Both the position numbers and the translations under genes were made by a program. A stretch of DNA of 64,000 nt from JAPYTK01 sp964401935 (lineage in GTDB: Bacteria > Myxococcota_A > Polyangia > Polyangiales > Polyangiaceae), in the NCBI GenBank assembly GCA_964401935.1, contig CAYOAL010000028.1, forward strand, positions 1-64,000, given 5' to 3'. How positions within the stretch are numbered: the first letter of the stretch is position 1; each line of letters begins with the position of its first letter. The notes under the pieces are model-generated. The model was not told the origin of the DNA, searched no databases, and was given only the letters and a program-made list of their open reading frames with translations. Positions 34,676-42,101 of the stretch are shown here, piece by piece.

Positions 34676-34706
34676 TGGCGTGCCCCCACCCGCTCGGAGA
34701 CGACGC

Positions 34707-34785
34707 TCGAGCGGCGTCCCAACGGACGGTGAGCTGCGCATCGAGCGGCGTCACCAACGGACGGTGAGCTGCGCATCGAGCGGCG
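34707..34785. repeat. 34/35-bp tandem duplication across a stop codon
   Basis: Unit 1 (34707-34740, 34 bp) and unit 2 (34741-34775, 35 bp) are nearly identical, differing by one inserted base and one substitution; a third copy is cut off after 10 bp. Unit 2 encodes the C-terminal AQLTVRW and stop of the PEGA-like gene; unit 1 is its downstream copy, in which the inserted base is missing so the same stop is not in that reading. Confidence 0.8.
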
Positions 34786-35821
34786 CGACCGAGAGCGACG
34801 CCTGAAGCGGCTCGTCGTCATCCATCGTCAACCCGACGATGATGAAGCTCACGCCCAGCGCCCCGAGCACCGCGCCGCCGATGAACACGCCGGTGCCGAC
34901 GTCGCCGAGGGTGAGGGCATCGGCGCGGATGTCGAGGCCCTCTTGTCGGCACGCGTCGCCATTGCAGAACGGGGCCGAGTCTTCGTGCTGGGCCTTGGCG
35001 GCGAAGCCGAGGCCCACGCCGACCCCCATGCCCACGAGGCCAAGGCTCCCGAGCACGACGCCTGCGATCGTGATGGGCTCGAGCTCGCTCGCTGGGGGGC
35101 CTACGACCACCACCTCGGTCTTGGGGGCAGGGACGGGCAGGATCTGCGCCTTCTCGAGCGGTGGGATCCGGATCGTGATCCGCGCGCCGTTCTCGGTGAC
35201 GGTCACGTCGGTCGTGAACGGCTCGTGGCCGGGGGCGGCGGCGATGACGCGATGCGTCCCGGTGTCGAGTGGAACACTGCCCCAGCTCGCAGGGGCGATC
35301 AGACCTCCGTCGACGGTGACCGTGAGGTCGGGGAGCAGCGCCACGTCGGCGGGAACCTGGATCGACGCGCGCGCGACCTCTGGCACGAGGGCGTCGGCGC
35401 GGCTCTGGGAGTAGGTCTCTCGCTGCTCGAGGTTGCGGCCCTCGGTGACGTCCGACGTGCGCAGCCGCGCCGCCCGGGCTGCCGCTGCGACCGCGACGTA
35501 GTTCTTCCAGGCGCTCGCCACCCGCCCCACCTTCTCGTAGCACTGCGCGAGGCGAAACTGGGTGCCCATCCCGGCCTCGATCTTCTGGCTCTCTTCCAGC
35601 TTGAGGCAGGCGGCCTCGAACCGACCTGCCTTCATCAAGGCCATCCCCTCGTCGAAGGCACGCTGGGCCGCGTCGGTGCTCGATTGCCCGTGGGCGGGGA
35701 GCGCGAAAGAGAGCATCGAGAGGGCACCGGTGACAACCGTCGCGCCGAACGCCCGCGCGAACGACACGGTCTTCGAGGGCGACGCGGTGCTCGAGGGCGA
35801 CACGGTCCTCAACGGTGACAC
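34751..35821 (-). CDS. Secreted/membrane TPR-PEGA-like protein
   Basis: Protein of 356 aa following the kinase gene by 19 nt. A hydrophobic signal ending LPAHGQ precedes a TPR-like region ('AFDEGMALMKAGRFEAACLKLEES', 'FRLAQCYEKVGRVASAWKNY'), then a PEGA-type domain ('TVTVDGGLIAPASWGSVPLDTG', 'HRVIAAAPGHEPFTTDV') and two hydrophobic helices near the C-terminus. This architecture recurs next to Ser/Thr kinases in myxobacteria, suggesting a partner or target. The start is ambiguous: GTG codons lie at 35821, 35803 and 35767 in an 18-bp repeat, and only 35767 puts the signal peptide close to the N-terminus. Confidence 0.75.
   Translation of the reverse strand: MSPLRTVSPSSTASPSKTVSFARAFGATVVTGALSMLSFALPAHGQSSTDAAQRAFDEGMALMKAGRFEAACLKLEESQKIEAGMGTQFRLAQCYEKVGRVASAWKNYVAVAAAARAARLRTSDVTEGRNLEQRETYSQSRADALVPEVARASIQVPADVALLPDLTVTVDGGLIAPASWGSVPLDTGTHRVIAAAPGHEPFTTDVTVTENGARITIRIPPLEKAQILPVPAPKTEVVVVGPPASELEPITIAGVVLGSLGLVGMGVGVGLGFAAKAQHEDSAPFCNGDACRQEGLDIRADALTLGDVGTGVFIGGAVLGALGVSFIIVGLTMDDDEPLQASLSVAPLDAQLTVRW
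35768..35821 (-). repeat. Three 18-bp units containing alternative GTG starts
   Basis: Three imperfect 18-bp units (sense strand: GTGTCACCGTTGAGGACC and relatives) place GTG or GCG every 18 nt in the same frame, followed by a further GTG at 35767. AGGACC precedes the second start; the array may tune the choice of start. Confidence 0.55.
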
Positions 35822-35840
35822 GGTCCTGTTCGCGCCCACG

Positions 35841-37376
35841 TCACTTCCGGCTGTCTCCGAACGGATCGTCCTCGGCGCTCGGTGGTGCGACCGGGCGTTT
35901 CGGCGCGGGCCGCGCGGTCGGGCTCCGCTTGACGGGCCTCGGCGCATCGGCCTCTGCGCTCTCCGCGCTCGCGCTGGGCGGTGGCGGCACGAGTGGTTCG
36001 TCCGCTGATGCGTCCCCCGGCGTGGAGGGCGGTCGGGCTTGCTCCCTCGGCGTCGTGGCCGTGGTGGGCGGCTCCAGGCTGGTGGCGTTTGGGGGGGTGG
36101 GCTGCGTGGGGGCGGCGCCAGGGCTCTCGTTGGCCGGCGTCGGCTCGTAGAACGCCACCACCGCGCCTCCCATCCCCACCCCGATCGCGAGCAGGGCGGC
36201 GAAGGCGACACCGATCCGCCGGGCTCGGGGCCGCGGCGCGTCGATGGCCTGCCACGAGGCCTTGGTCGACTGGGACATCGCTTCGGCGGGGCTCGCCTCA
36301 CCGGAGAGCAGCGCTGGCAGCGGGGCGGCGCGCTCGGGCGCGTGGGCGAGCACGCGTCGGTCGCTCTTCGAGGTGGGGTCGTCGTCATCCGCCACCGAGG
36401 TGCTGGCGAGGGCGAGGTTGGGTGGGGGGACGCCGTCGCCGCTCAAGCGCGACACCCGTTGGATCCGCGAGAGCGCGGCAGCGCCGCCGTTTGCCGCGAA
36501 CGGCGCGAGCGCTGCGGCCGCAGCGGCGGCGCTCTCGTGACGCTCCTTCGGGTCACGCCGCAAGAAGCCGAGGATCGCCTCGTCGAGCCCGCGCGGGAGC
36601 GGCGCGTCGAGGCAGGACGACGGCGCGGGCGCGTCGTTCTGCAAGAGCAGCGCGCACTGGGTCGCGATGTTCTTGCCCCGGAACGGCACGCGGCCGGTGA
36701 GCATCTGGAAGAGCACCACGCCGATCGACCAGATGTCGGTGCGGGCGTCGACATCCCGTGCCGACATCATCTGCTCAGGCGACATGTAGTAGGGCGAGCC
36801 CATCAACGTGTTGGTGGTGGTCATCTCCATCTGCTCGTCGTCACCGTCCAGGAGCTTGGAGATCCCGAAGTCGAGCACCTTCACCGAGAGCGAGCCGTCG
36901 ACGTCGTGGGTGAGGAAGATGTTGGCGGGCTTGAGGTCGCGGTGCACCACGTTCGTCGCGTGGGCCTCCGCCATCGCCTCCAAGGTCTGGAGCGTGATGT
37001 CGAGGCTGTCCGGCAACGACAGCCGCCGCTCGGCTCTCAAGCGCTGCCTCAAATCGACACCCTCGAGGTATTCCATCACGAGATAGGGCTCCCCTCCGGC
37101 GAGTCGCCCGATGTCGTGCACCCTCACGACGTGGGGGTTCTTGAGCTTCACCACCGCTCGCGCCTCGCGCATGAACCGCTCGACCGCGTCGTGATCGCGC
37201 TTGGCCTGGGGCAGCAAGAACTTCACCGCCCGCAGCTCGTTGAGATCGAGGTGCCGCGCAGCGACCACGACGCCCATGCCCCCGGCGCCGAGCAGGCGCT
37301 CGACACGGTACTTTCCCGCGAGGACGTCGCCGACCTCGACGGGAAGCTCTGGGCGTGTGCTGGGGGCGACCGACAC
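35841..37376 (-). CDS. Ser/Thr protein kinase with one transmembrane helix
   Basis: Eukaryote-like kinase of 511 aa. The catalytic domain (about 20-285) is complete: GAGGMGVVV loop, Lys in 'RAVKFLLP', HRDLKPAN, DFGISK, 'MSPEQ'. A linker and one membrane helix ('IGVAFAALLAIGVGMGGAVVAFY', about 385-410) are followed by a Pro/Ala/Glu-rich outer tail. GTG at 37376 is preferred since it begins just before the kinase fold. Divergent from the ECF sigma factor gene, and 19 nt upstream of the PEGA-like gene with which it probably forms an operon. Confidence 0.88.
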   Translation of the reverse strand: MSVAPSTRPELPVEVGDVLAGKYRVERLLGAGGMGVVVAARHLDLNELRAVKFLLPQAKRDHDAVERFMREARAVVKLKNPHVVRVHDIGRLAGGEPYLVMEYLEGVDLRQRLRAERRLSLPDSLDITLQTLEAMAEAHATNVVHRDLKPANIFLTHDVDGSLSVKVLDFGISKLLDGDDEQMEMTTTNTLMGSPYYMSPEQMMSARDVDARTDIWSIGVVLFQMLTGRVPFRGKNIATQCALLLQNDAPAPSSCLDAPLPRGLDEAILGFLRRDPKERHESAAAAAAALAPFAANGGAAALSRIQRVSRLSGDGVPPPNLALASTSVADDDDPTSKSDRRVLAHAPERAAPLPALLSGEASPAEAMSQSTKASWQAIDAPRPRARRIGVAFAALLAIGVGMGGAVVAFYEPTPANESPGAAPTQPTPPNATSLEPPTTATTPREQARPPSTPGDASADEPLVPPPPSASAESAEADAPRPVKRSPTARPAPKRPVAPPSAEDDPFGDSRK

Positions 37377-37442
37377 CGGGACCGAACAACGAATGTAGCA
37401 CGTCGCGGGAGCGGCTCGGGACGCGGTTGACCTGTGGGCGGG

Positions 37443-37459
37443 GTCGAGCGACGCTCGAC
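37443..37459 (+). promoter_or_regulatory. 17-bp perfect palindrome before the ECF sigma gene
   Basis: GTCGAGCG (37443-37450), a central A, then CGCTCGAC (37452-37459). It ends 9 nt before the sigma-factor ATG and occupies the place of a Shine-Dalgarno sequence, which is otherwise absent. It could be an operator or an mRNA hairpin affecting initiation. Confidence 0.5.
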
Positions 37460-37468
37460 GCGCACTCG

Positions 37469-38041
37469 ATGAAGAGCGACGAAGAGCTGATGGCCGCCTA
37501 TGTGCAAGGCGAGGCAAGGGCCTTCGGCGAGCTCTTCGAGCGCTACGCGCCGATGTTGCTGCGCATCATGCGCCGCCAGATCCGCAGCGAGGACGACGCC
37601 CAAGAGATCGTACAGCAGACGTTCTTGCAGCTGCACCGAGCGCGCCGCGACTTCGACGCGGATCGGCGTCTGAGGCCCTGGCTCATGACCATCGCCTACA
37701 ACCTGCGGCGTGAGTACTTCCGGCGGCGCAGCCGCAAGCCGGAGGCACCGCTCGAGCACGAGCCGCCAGCCAGCAGTCGTGGCGGCGACGTGTTGGAGCG
37801 AAAACAGGAGGCCCGCAGGGTGCAGAGTGCGCTCGCCACCCTCCCCGACGGCCAGCGGGAGGTCATCGTGATGCACTGGTTCGAGGAGATGAGCTTCCCC
37901 GAGGTGGCCGAGGTGCTCGGGCTCAGCGTGAGCGCGGTGAAGGTGCGGGCCCACCGTGGTTACAAGGCGCTGCGGCTCGCGCTCGAAGCGGCTGTAACCG
38001 ACGGGGAAGCCCGTCGTACCGACGAAGAGGGCTTGGTGTGA
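37469..38041 (+). CDS. ECF-type RNA polymerase sigma factor
   Basis: Sigma-70 family ECF protein of 190 aa. Region 2 (about 15-85: 'FGELFERYAPMLLRIMRRQ', 'DDAQEIVQQTFLQLHRAR', 'RPWLMTIAYNLRREYFRRRS') and region 4 (about 120-175: 'ALATLPDGQREVIVMHWFEEMSFPEVAEVLG', 'SVSAVKVRAHRGYKALR') are complete. The ATG at 37469 begins at the usual distance before region 2. The stop overlaps the NrsF-like gene start (GTGTGA), so sigma and anti-sigma are made in fixed ratio. Confidence 0.93.
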   Translation: MKSDEELMAAYVQGEARAFGELFERYAPMLLRIMRRQIRSEDDAQEIVQQTFLQLHRARRDFDADRRLRPWLMTIAYNLRREYFRRRSRKPEAPLEHEPPASSRGGDVLERKQEARRVQSALATLPDGQREVIVMHWFEEMSFPEVAEVLGLSVSAVKVRAHRGYKALRLALEAAVTDGEARRTDEEGLV

Positions 38042-38787
38042 GTTTGGGTGAAACAGCCGACGACGTCGACGACCGCGAGCTCGAGGGTGACATCGAGGCC
38101 TGTCGCCTCCTCACGAGGAGGGCGGGCCTGTCCGGCGATGTCCCGGCCATCGAGCTCGTTCCGCTGCGCGCTCGGGTGGAGGGACAGCTCGCGAGCGAGA
38201 CGGGCTGGCTCGCCCGCCTTCGCGCCCTGCGCACCGGGCAGCGCCTCGCGCTGGTGCTCGCCCTGGTGTTGCTGCTCGCCCTCCTGGTGGCGGCCACGAC
38301 GCCGCGCGCCGATCTCGGACAGCTCGCGCTGACGCCCATGATGGCCACGTTGGGGGTGCTCACCGCGGCCACCGCGCTCGCCGCGTGGCGGCTGCTGCGT
38401 CCGCTCCACGCCCCTCCCCCCCATCCCTGGGCGAGCCGTGCGCTCCTCGTGGTGGGGGTGTTGACGCCGTGTGTGCTGGCCTTCGTCCCAGGTCATCAAG
38501 GCGCTGGAGCGGCCGTGGGGGAGGGGGCGGCGTTCATGGCCAGCTGTGGCAAGTGTCTGGGATTCGGTGGTGTGCTCGGGCTGCCGGTGTTGCTCCTCGC
38601 GCTGTGGGCTCGGCGCGCGCAGACCGACGGAGCGGCGGTGGCCGCCCTCGGTGGGGTCGCCGCTGGCCTCGCGGGGAACGTCACCCTACAGCTCCACTGT
38701 CCGATCACGGAGCCGCTGCACGTCCTCGTCGGGCACGCCACGCTGCTCGTGCTGCTCGGCGCAGTGGCCGTCGTGTGGCAACGGTAG
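38038..38787 (+). CDS. NrsF-like (DUF1109) anti-sigma membrane protein
   Basis: Integral membrane protein of 249 aa with about six hydrophobic helices after a 60-residue cytoplasmic N-terminus. The last loop, 'NVTLQLHCPITEPLHVLVGHATLLVLL', carries the His/Cys-Pro/His pattern of the NrsF family, where cysteines and histidines sense metal or oxidative damage and release the sigma factor. An additional 'CGKC' lies in the preceding helix. It overlaps the sigma gene by 4 nt, the usual layout for this regulator pair. Confidence 0.85.
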   Translation: MSLGETADDVDDRELEGDIEACRLLTRRAGLSGDVPAIELVPLRARVEGQLASETGWLARLRALRTGQRLALVLALVLLLALLVAATTPRADLGQLALTPMMATLGVLTAATALAAWRLLRPLHAPPPHPWASRALLVVGVLTPCVLAFVPGHQGAGAAVGEGAAFMASCGKCLGFGGVLGLPVLLLALWARRAQTDGAAVAALGGVAAGLAGNVTLQLHCPITEPLHVLVGHATLLVLLGAVAVVWQR

Positions 38788-38820
38788 CCGCTCCCCGGCC
38801 GCGCGTGGCATCATCGGTCT

Positions 38821-39204
38821 GTGACCACCGGGCCTTATCGAAGCCGCCAGCTGGCGCTCACGTCACAACGCGACGTGCTCGTCGCCGAGCTCGAGGAGAC
38901 GCAGCGGCTCCTCTGTTGCGCGCGCAGCCCGCGCGAGCGGCTGCGGTTGACGCAACGCCTTCGTCGCCTCGGCGTCGCGCTGGCGGTGGTGGATGTGACG
39001 CTCGGGAACGTGGCCGCGCCCCCCGCCCCCAGCTCCCCGCGGGCTGGTCTCTCGTTCTTGCTCACGCTCGGGGCGATCGCGCTGGCGGGGATCTTGTTGT
39101 GGTCGGCGGCCGCGGAGCGCCGCTCCACGCCGCCGGCGCCCACGTTCGATCCGAACGCGATCGACGGGGCCGACACCGTGCCCCGCATCGAGCTCGACGG
39201 GTAG
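38821..39204 (+). CDS. Single-pass membrane protein of unknown function
   Basis: Protein of 127 aa: a helical N-terminal part with coiled-coil character ('LVAELEETQRLLCCARSPRERL'), one membrane helix ('LSFLLTLGAIALAGILLWS') and a short acidic tail. GTG start 33 nt after the anti-sigma gene; it may belong to the same operon. No family recognised. Confidence 0.65.
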   Translation: MTTGPYRSRQLALTSQRDVLVAELEETQRLLCCARSPRERLRLTQRLRRLGVALAVVDVTLGNVAAPPAPSSPRAGLSFLLTLGAIALAGILLWSAAAERRSTPPAPTFDPNAIDGADTVPRIELDG

Positions 39205-39336
39205 TCGCGCGGCAGCGTGCCGCCTCACAGCGCGCGGCTGAAGGTCCGACCGCCATTGCCTCGCGGGGCCCCTCACCCACCGTGTCTCGCTTGGGCAGCT
39301 CCGTTCTCTCCGGTGAGGCCGTGAGACCCTGCGAGC

Positions 39337-40482
39337 TCAGCCCTTGCGAACGAGGAGCCCGTGGCGGACCGCGTCGCCTTCGCCGACCTCCGCGAGCGAC
39401 AAGAGCGAGCCGGCCCAGCGGACGGTGTCGCGGCTCCTCAACAGCTGCGCATAGAGCTCGCTCGCGCGCGTGAGCGGGCAGCCGAGCGCCTCCCGAAGGA
39501 ACGTGAGCGTGGCCGCCGTGGCGAGGTTCTGCGGGACATGTCGTCCGTCGGTGGAGACCACCGTCACCTCGAGCGCAGCGTCGCGTGTCTGCGCCGCGCG
39601 CTCCGGATCCGTCAGCACCAGCATCAGCGACTCGATGCGACCGTCGTCGTCGGTGCTCGCAAAGAGCTCGATGAGCTCGCCGCCGAAGCGCACCTCGCGC
39701 ACGGTGGCGGTTTTCTTGTGCTCGAGCCGAGCGCGCTCGACGAGGGTGGAGCGCTCGAGCGCCTCCACCGGTTGACCCATGAGGCGGGTGGCCTCGAGCT
39801 CGCTCAGGCCCTTCTTGAGCACCTCGAGGTTGTGGGCGATCTGAGCGTTCGTGCGGTCGCGCGCCTGGGCCGCCGCCAGCGCCTCCACGGCGCCGTTCAT
39901 CTCGCCCATGGCTGCCAACGCATCGGCGAGCGTGCGCCGCGCCTCGACGAGATCGGGATCGAGGCGCACCGCCTCGCGATAGGCGGCGATGGCGTCCGCC
40001 ATCTCGGCGCGAGCCTCGTGGGCCAGCCCGATCGCGAACCGGATGCGCGCGTCGCTCGGGGCGAGCTCGGAGGCTCGAGCGAGCTCGCGCAGCGCCTTGT
40101 CGAAGAGGCGCTTGTCGTAGAAGGCCACCCCGAGCTCGTGCGCGACCCTCGCGTCGCCAGGGGCGAGCCGCTTGGCCTGGACGAGCTGGAAGGCGGCCTC
40201 GTCGTAGCGTCGGAGCTGTGACAGGGCGCGGGCGAAGAGGCGGCGCGCCTCGACCACGGAGCCGTCGAGCGACACCGCGCGTTCGAGCGCCGCGGCGGCC
40301 TCACCGACGTGCGCGATGTGGGAGAAGGCGACCCCGAGCTGAAGCCAGGCGACCGCGTCCTCGGGGTCGTTCATGACCCGCTCTTCGAGATCGGCGATCA
40401 CGCCGGCGCTGTCGCCGGCGAGCAGGCGCGCGAGGGGATCGTCGCCTCCTCCCACGACGGGCAGCTTCTTTCCGGTGCTCAT
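39337..40482 (-). CDS. TPR protein
   Basis: Cytoplasmic protein of 381 aa. Residues about 15-235 contain at least five TPR repeats with the canonical W/Y-L-G-Y-A-A-P pattern ('AVAWLQLGVAFSHIAHVGEAAAALERAV', 'AYREAVRLDPDLVEARRTLADALAAMG'). The C-terminal 145 residues form a different alpha/beta domain with no recognised family. No enzymatic motif. ATG at 40482 starts just before the first repeat. It stands alone and is convergent with the gene before it. Confidence 0.8.
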   Translation of the reverse strand: MSTGKKLPVVGGGDDPLARLLAGDSAGVIADLEERVMNDPEDAVAWLQLGVAFSHIAHVGEAAAALERAVSLDGSVVEARRLFARALSQLRRYDEAAFQLVQAKRLAPGDARVAHELGVAFYDKRLFDKALRELARASELAPSDARIRFAIGLAHEARAEMADAIAAYREAVRLDPDLVEARRTLADALAAMGEMNGAVEALAAAQARDRTNAQIAHNLEVLKKGLSELEATRLMGQPVEALERSTLVERARLEHKKTATVREVRFGGELIELFASTDDDGRIESLMLVLTDPERAAQTRDAALEVTVVSTDGRHVPQNLATAATLTFLREALGCPLTRASELYAQLLRSRDTVRWAGSLLSLAEVGEGDAVRHGLLVRKG

Positions 40483-40649
40483 CCGCCCTCGGTTGTAGCG
40501 CATCGCGAGGTCGTGCGGGAGCGAATGGCAGCCCGCCTCCCGGAGCCTTGCGACGGCCCCCGCCGGGCCGCTGCTCCGCTGGGACTTGGAGCGCCGCTCC
40601 TCCGGCGGACGTGAGTGCAAACTCCCCGCGGTTGCGCTAGACCCCCCCC

Positions 40650-41414
40650 ATGGAGAAGCAGGCCTCCGGTCGAAAGAAGCAGGTGTTCGTGCTCGCCGCG
40701 ATGCTCGCGGTCGGTGGGGGCGCCGCCGGCTGGCTCGCCGTCACCCCGTGGAACCCGCTCGACCGAGCGATCGACAAGGTCGCCGCGGGGGAGGTCACCG
40801 AGGGCTGCCTGCTGCTCGAGAAGAACCTCGAAGGAGCCCCGGAGGCGGAGCTCGGGCGAGCGGAGCTCGACGCGGCGAAGACCGTCTGTGTCGATTCCTA
40901 CATCGACGGCGCCCTCGGAGCGGACGAGCCGACGCAGCGTGAGCTCGAGCTCCTGGCCCTGGCCGCTCCGGGCCGCGCGTTGACCCCCACCGCCGCGCAG
41001 CTCGAGCGCATCGAGACCGAGGTCGCGAAGCTCCCTGGTGCGCTGCAGAACGGCAAGGGGCGCATCACGCCCGTGTCCTACGAGGTCCACGGTCCGATCT
41101 CCACCAAGCCCGTGCGCGCAGCGTTCTTGCAGCGCTTGCCGCAGCTGCGCGCATGCCACGCGGCGGCCGCCCTCGGAGAGCGTGAGCTCGAGGGTTCCTA
41201 CACGCTTCGCATGCGGATCGAGCGCGACGGCAAGGTGAGCGGCGTGACCACCGTGGCGGGGAGGAGCTCGGTGCCTTCGCGCGAGCACGTGAAGAACGAA
41301 ACCCTCGACGCCTGCGTGCGCGAGGTGTTGACCGGTGCGGAGCTCGCGACCGTCGAGGAGGCCGCGAGCATGGTGCTCGTTGAGCTCTTCGTGCGCCCGA
41401 TGCGCGAGAGCTGA
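40650..41414 (+). CDS. AgmX/PglI C-terminal domain protein
   Basis: Membrane-anchored protein of 254 aa. One N-terminal membrane helix ('QVFVLAAMLAVGGGAAGWLAV') is followed by an extracytoplasmic part. Residues about 150-250 ('KPVRAAFLQRLPQLRACHAAAAL', 'GSYTLRMRIERDGKVSGVTTV', 'LDACVREVL') match the AgmX/PglI domain of myxobacterial motility and envelope proteins, related to the TonB C-terminal fold. Two conserved cysteines could form a disulfide. Convergent with nuoI, 30 bp away. Confidence 0.82.
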   Translation: MEKQASGRKKQVFVLAAMLAVGGGAAGWLAVTPWNPLDRAIDKVAAGEVTEGCLLLEKNLEGAPEAELGRAELDAAKTVCVDSYIDGALGADEPTQRELELLALAAPGRALTPTAAQLERIETEVAKLPGALQNGKGRITPVSYEVHGPISTKPVRAAFLQRLPQLRACHAAAALGERELEGSYTLRMRIERDGKVSGVTTVAGRSSVPSREHVKNETLDACVREVLTGAELATVEEAASMVLVELFVRPMRES

Positions 41415-41444
41415 TCTTTCGCGTTTACCAGAGCGCGGTGCGCT

Positions 41445-42101
41445 TCAGTGCGCGTGCTCGCGGGTGAGGCCGGGGTGGCCGGCGTCCCCGGGCTCGTGGC
41501 GCGGGTTCGCGGTCTTGCGGGAGCCGTCACGGCCGGTGAGCTCGGTGAGGAGGCCTCGGTCGTAGATGAACTGCTCTCGCGAATCGTAGGCCACCGGGTG
41601 GGTGCCGGTGTCCATGCGGATGGCGTCGCACGGGCAGGCCTCGACGCAATAGCCGCAGAAGATGCAGCGGAGCTCGTCGATCACGAAGGCGGAGGGGAAG
41701 CGCTCGTAGCCGCGGCGCGGGTCGCCTTCGGGATATTCGGCAGGCACGATGTGGATGCATTGGGCCGGGCAGGCGGTCGAGCAGCAGAGGCAGGCCACGC
41801 AGCGCGGCGACCCGTCGTCGCGGAGGGTGAGCCGGTGCAGGCCACGAAACCGCTCGGGGTAGGGGCGCTGCTCTTCGGGGTACTCGATGGTGGTGATGCC
41901 GCCGTCGAAGTTCTCGAGCACGGGGTCGCGCTTGTCGTTGAGGACCCGGTCGCGCGTGTTGGTGAAGAAGTGCTTCATCGTCAGCGCAGTGCCCTTGAGC
42001 CACTCTGGGATGTACGACTGCACCTGCGGCGTGCGCTGGGGGCGCGCGATCGGCTTTCCGCCGTCGAAGCGCACCGCTCGCTTGGTCCACGGCTCATTCA
42101 T
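41445..42101 (-). CDS. nuoI: NADH-quinone oxidoreductase subunit I
   Basis: Complex I subunit of 218 aa carrying clusters N6a and N6b. Two complete [4Fe-4S] motifs are visible: 'CVACLCCSTACP' and 'CIFCGYCVEACP'; the first has an extra cysteine at its sixth position. It transfers electrons from the peripheral arm toward NuoB. The start ATG overlaps the nuoH stop by one base. It is the last gene of the cluster here; nuoJ-N do not follow. Confidence 0.96.
   Translation of the reverse strand: MNEPWTKRAVRFDGGKPIARPQRTPQVQSYIPEWLKGTALTMKHFFTNTRDRVLNDKRDPVLENFDGGITTIEYPEEQRPYPERFRGLHRLTLRDDGSPRCVACLCCSTACPAQCIHIVPAEYPEGDPRRGYERFPSAFVIDELRCIFCGYCVEACPCDAIRMDTGTHPVAYDSREQFIYDRGLLTELTGRDGSRKTANPRHEPGDAGHPGLTREHAH

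Noticed and set aside
39205..39336. Small GCGGCA/TGCCGC hairpin as terminator
   Set aside because: Six-bp stem with a 3-nt loop and no T run; too weak to list.
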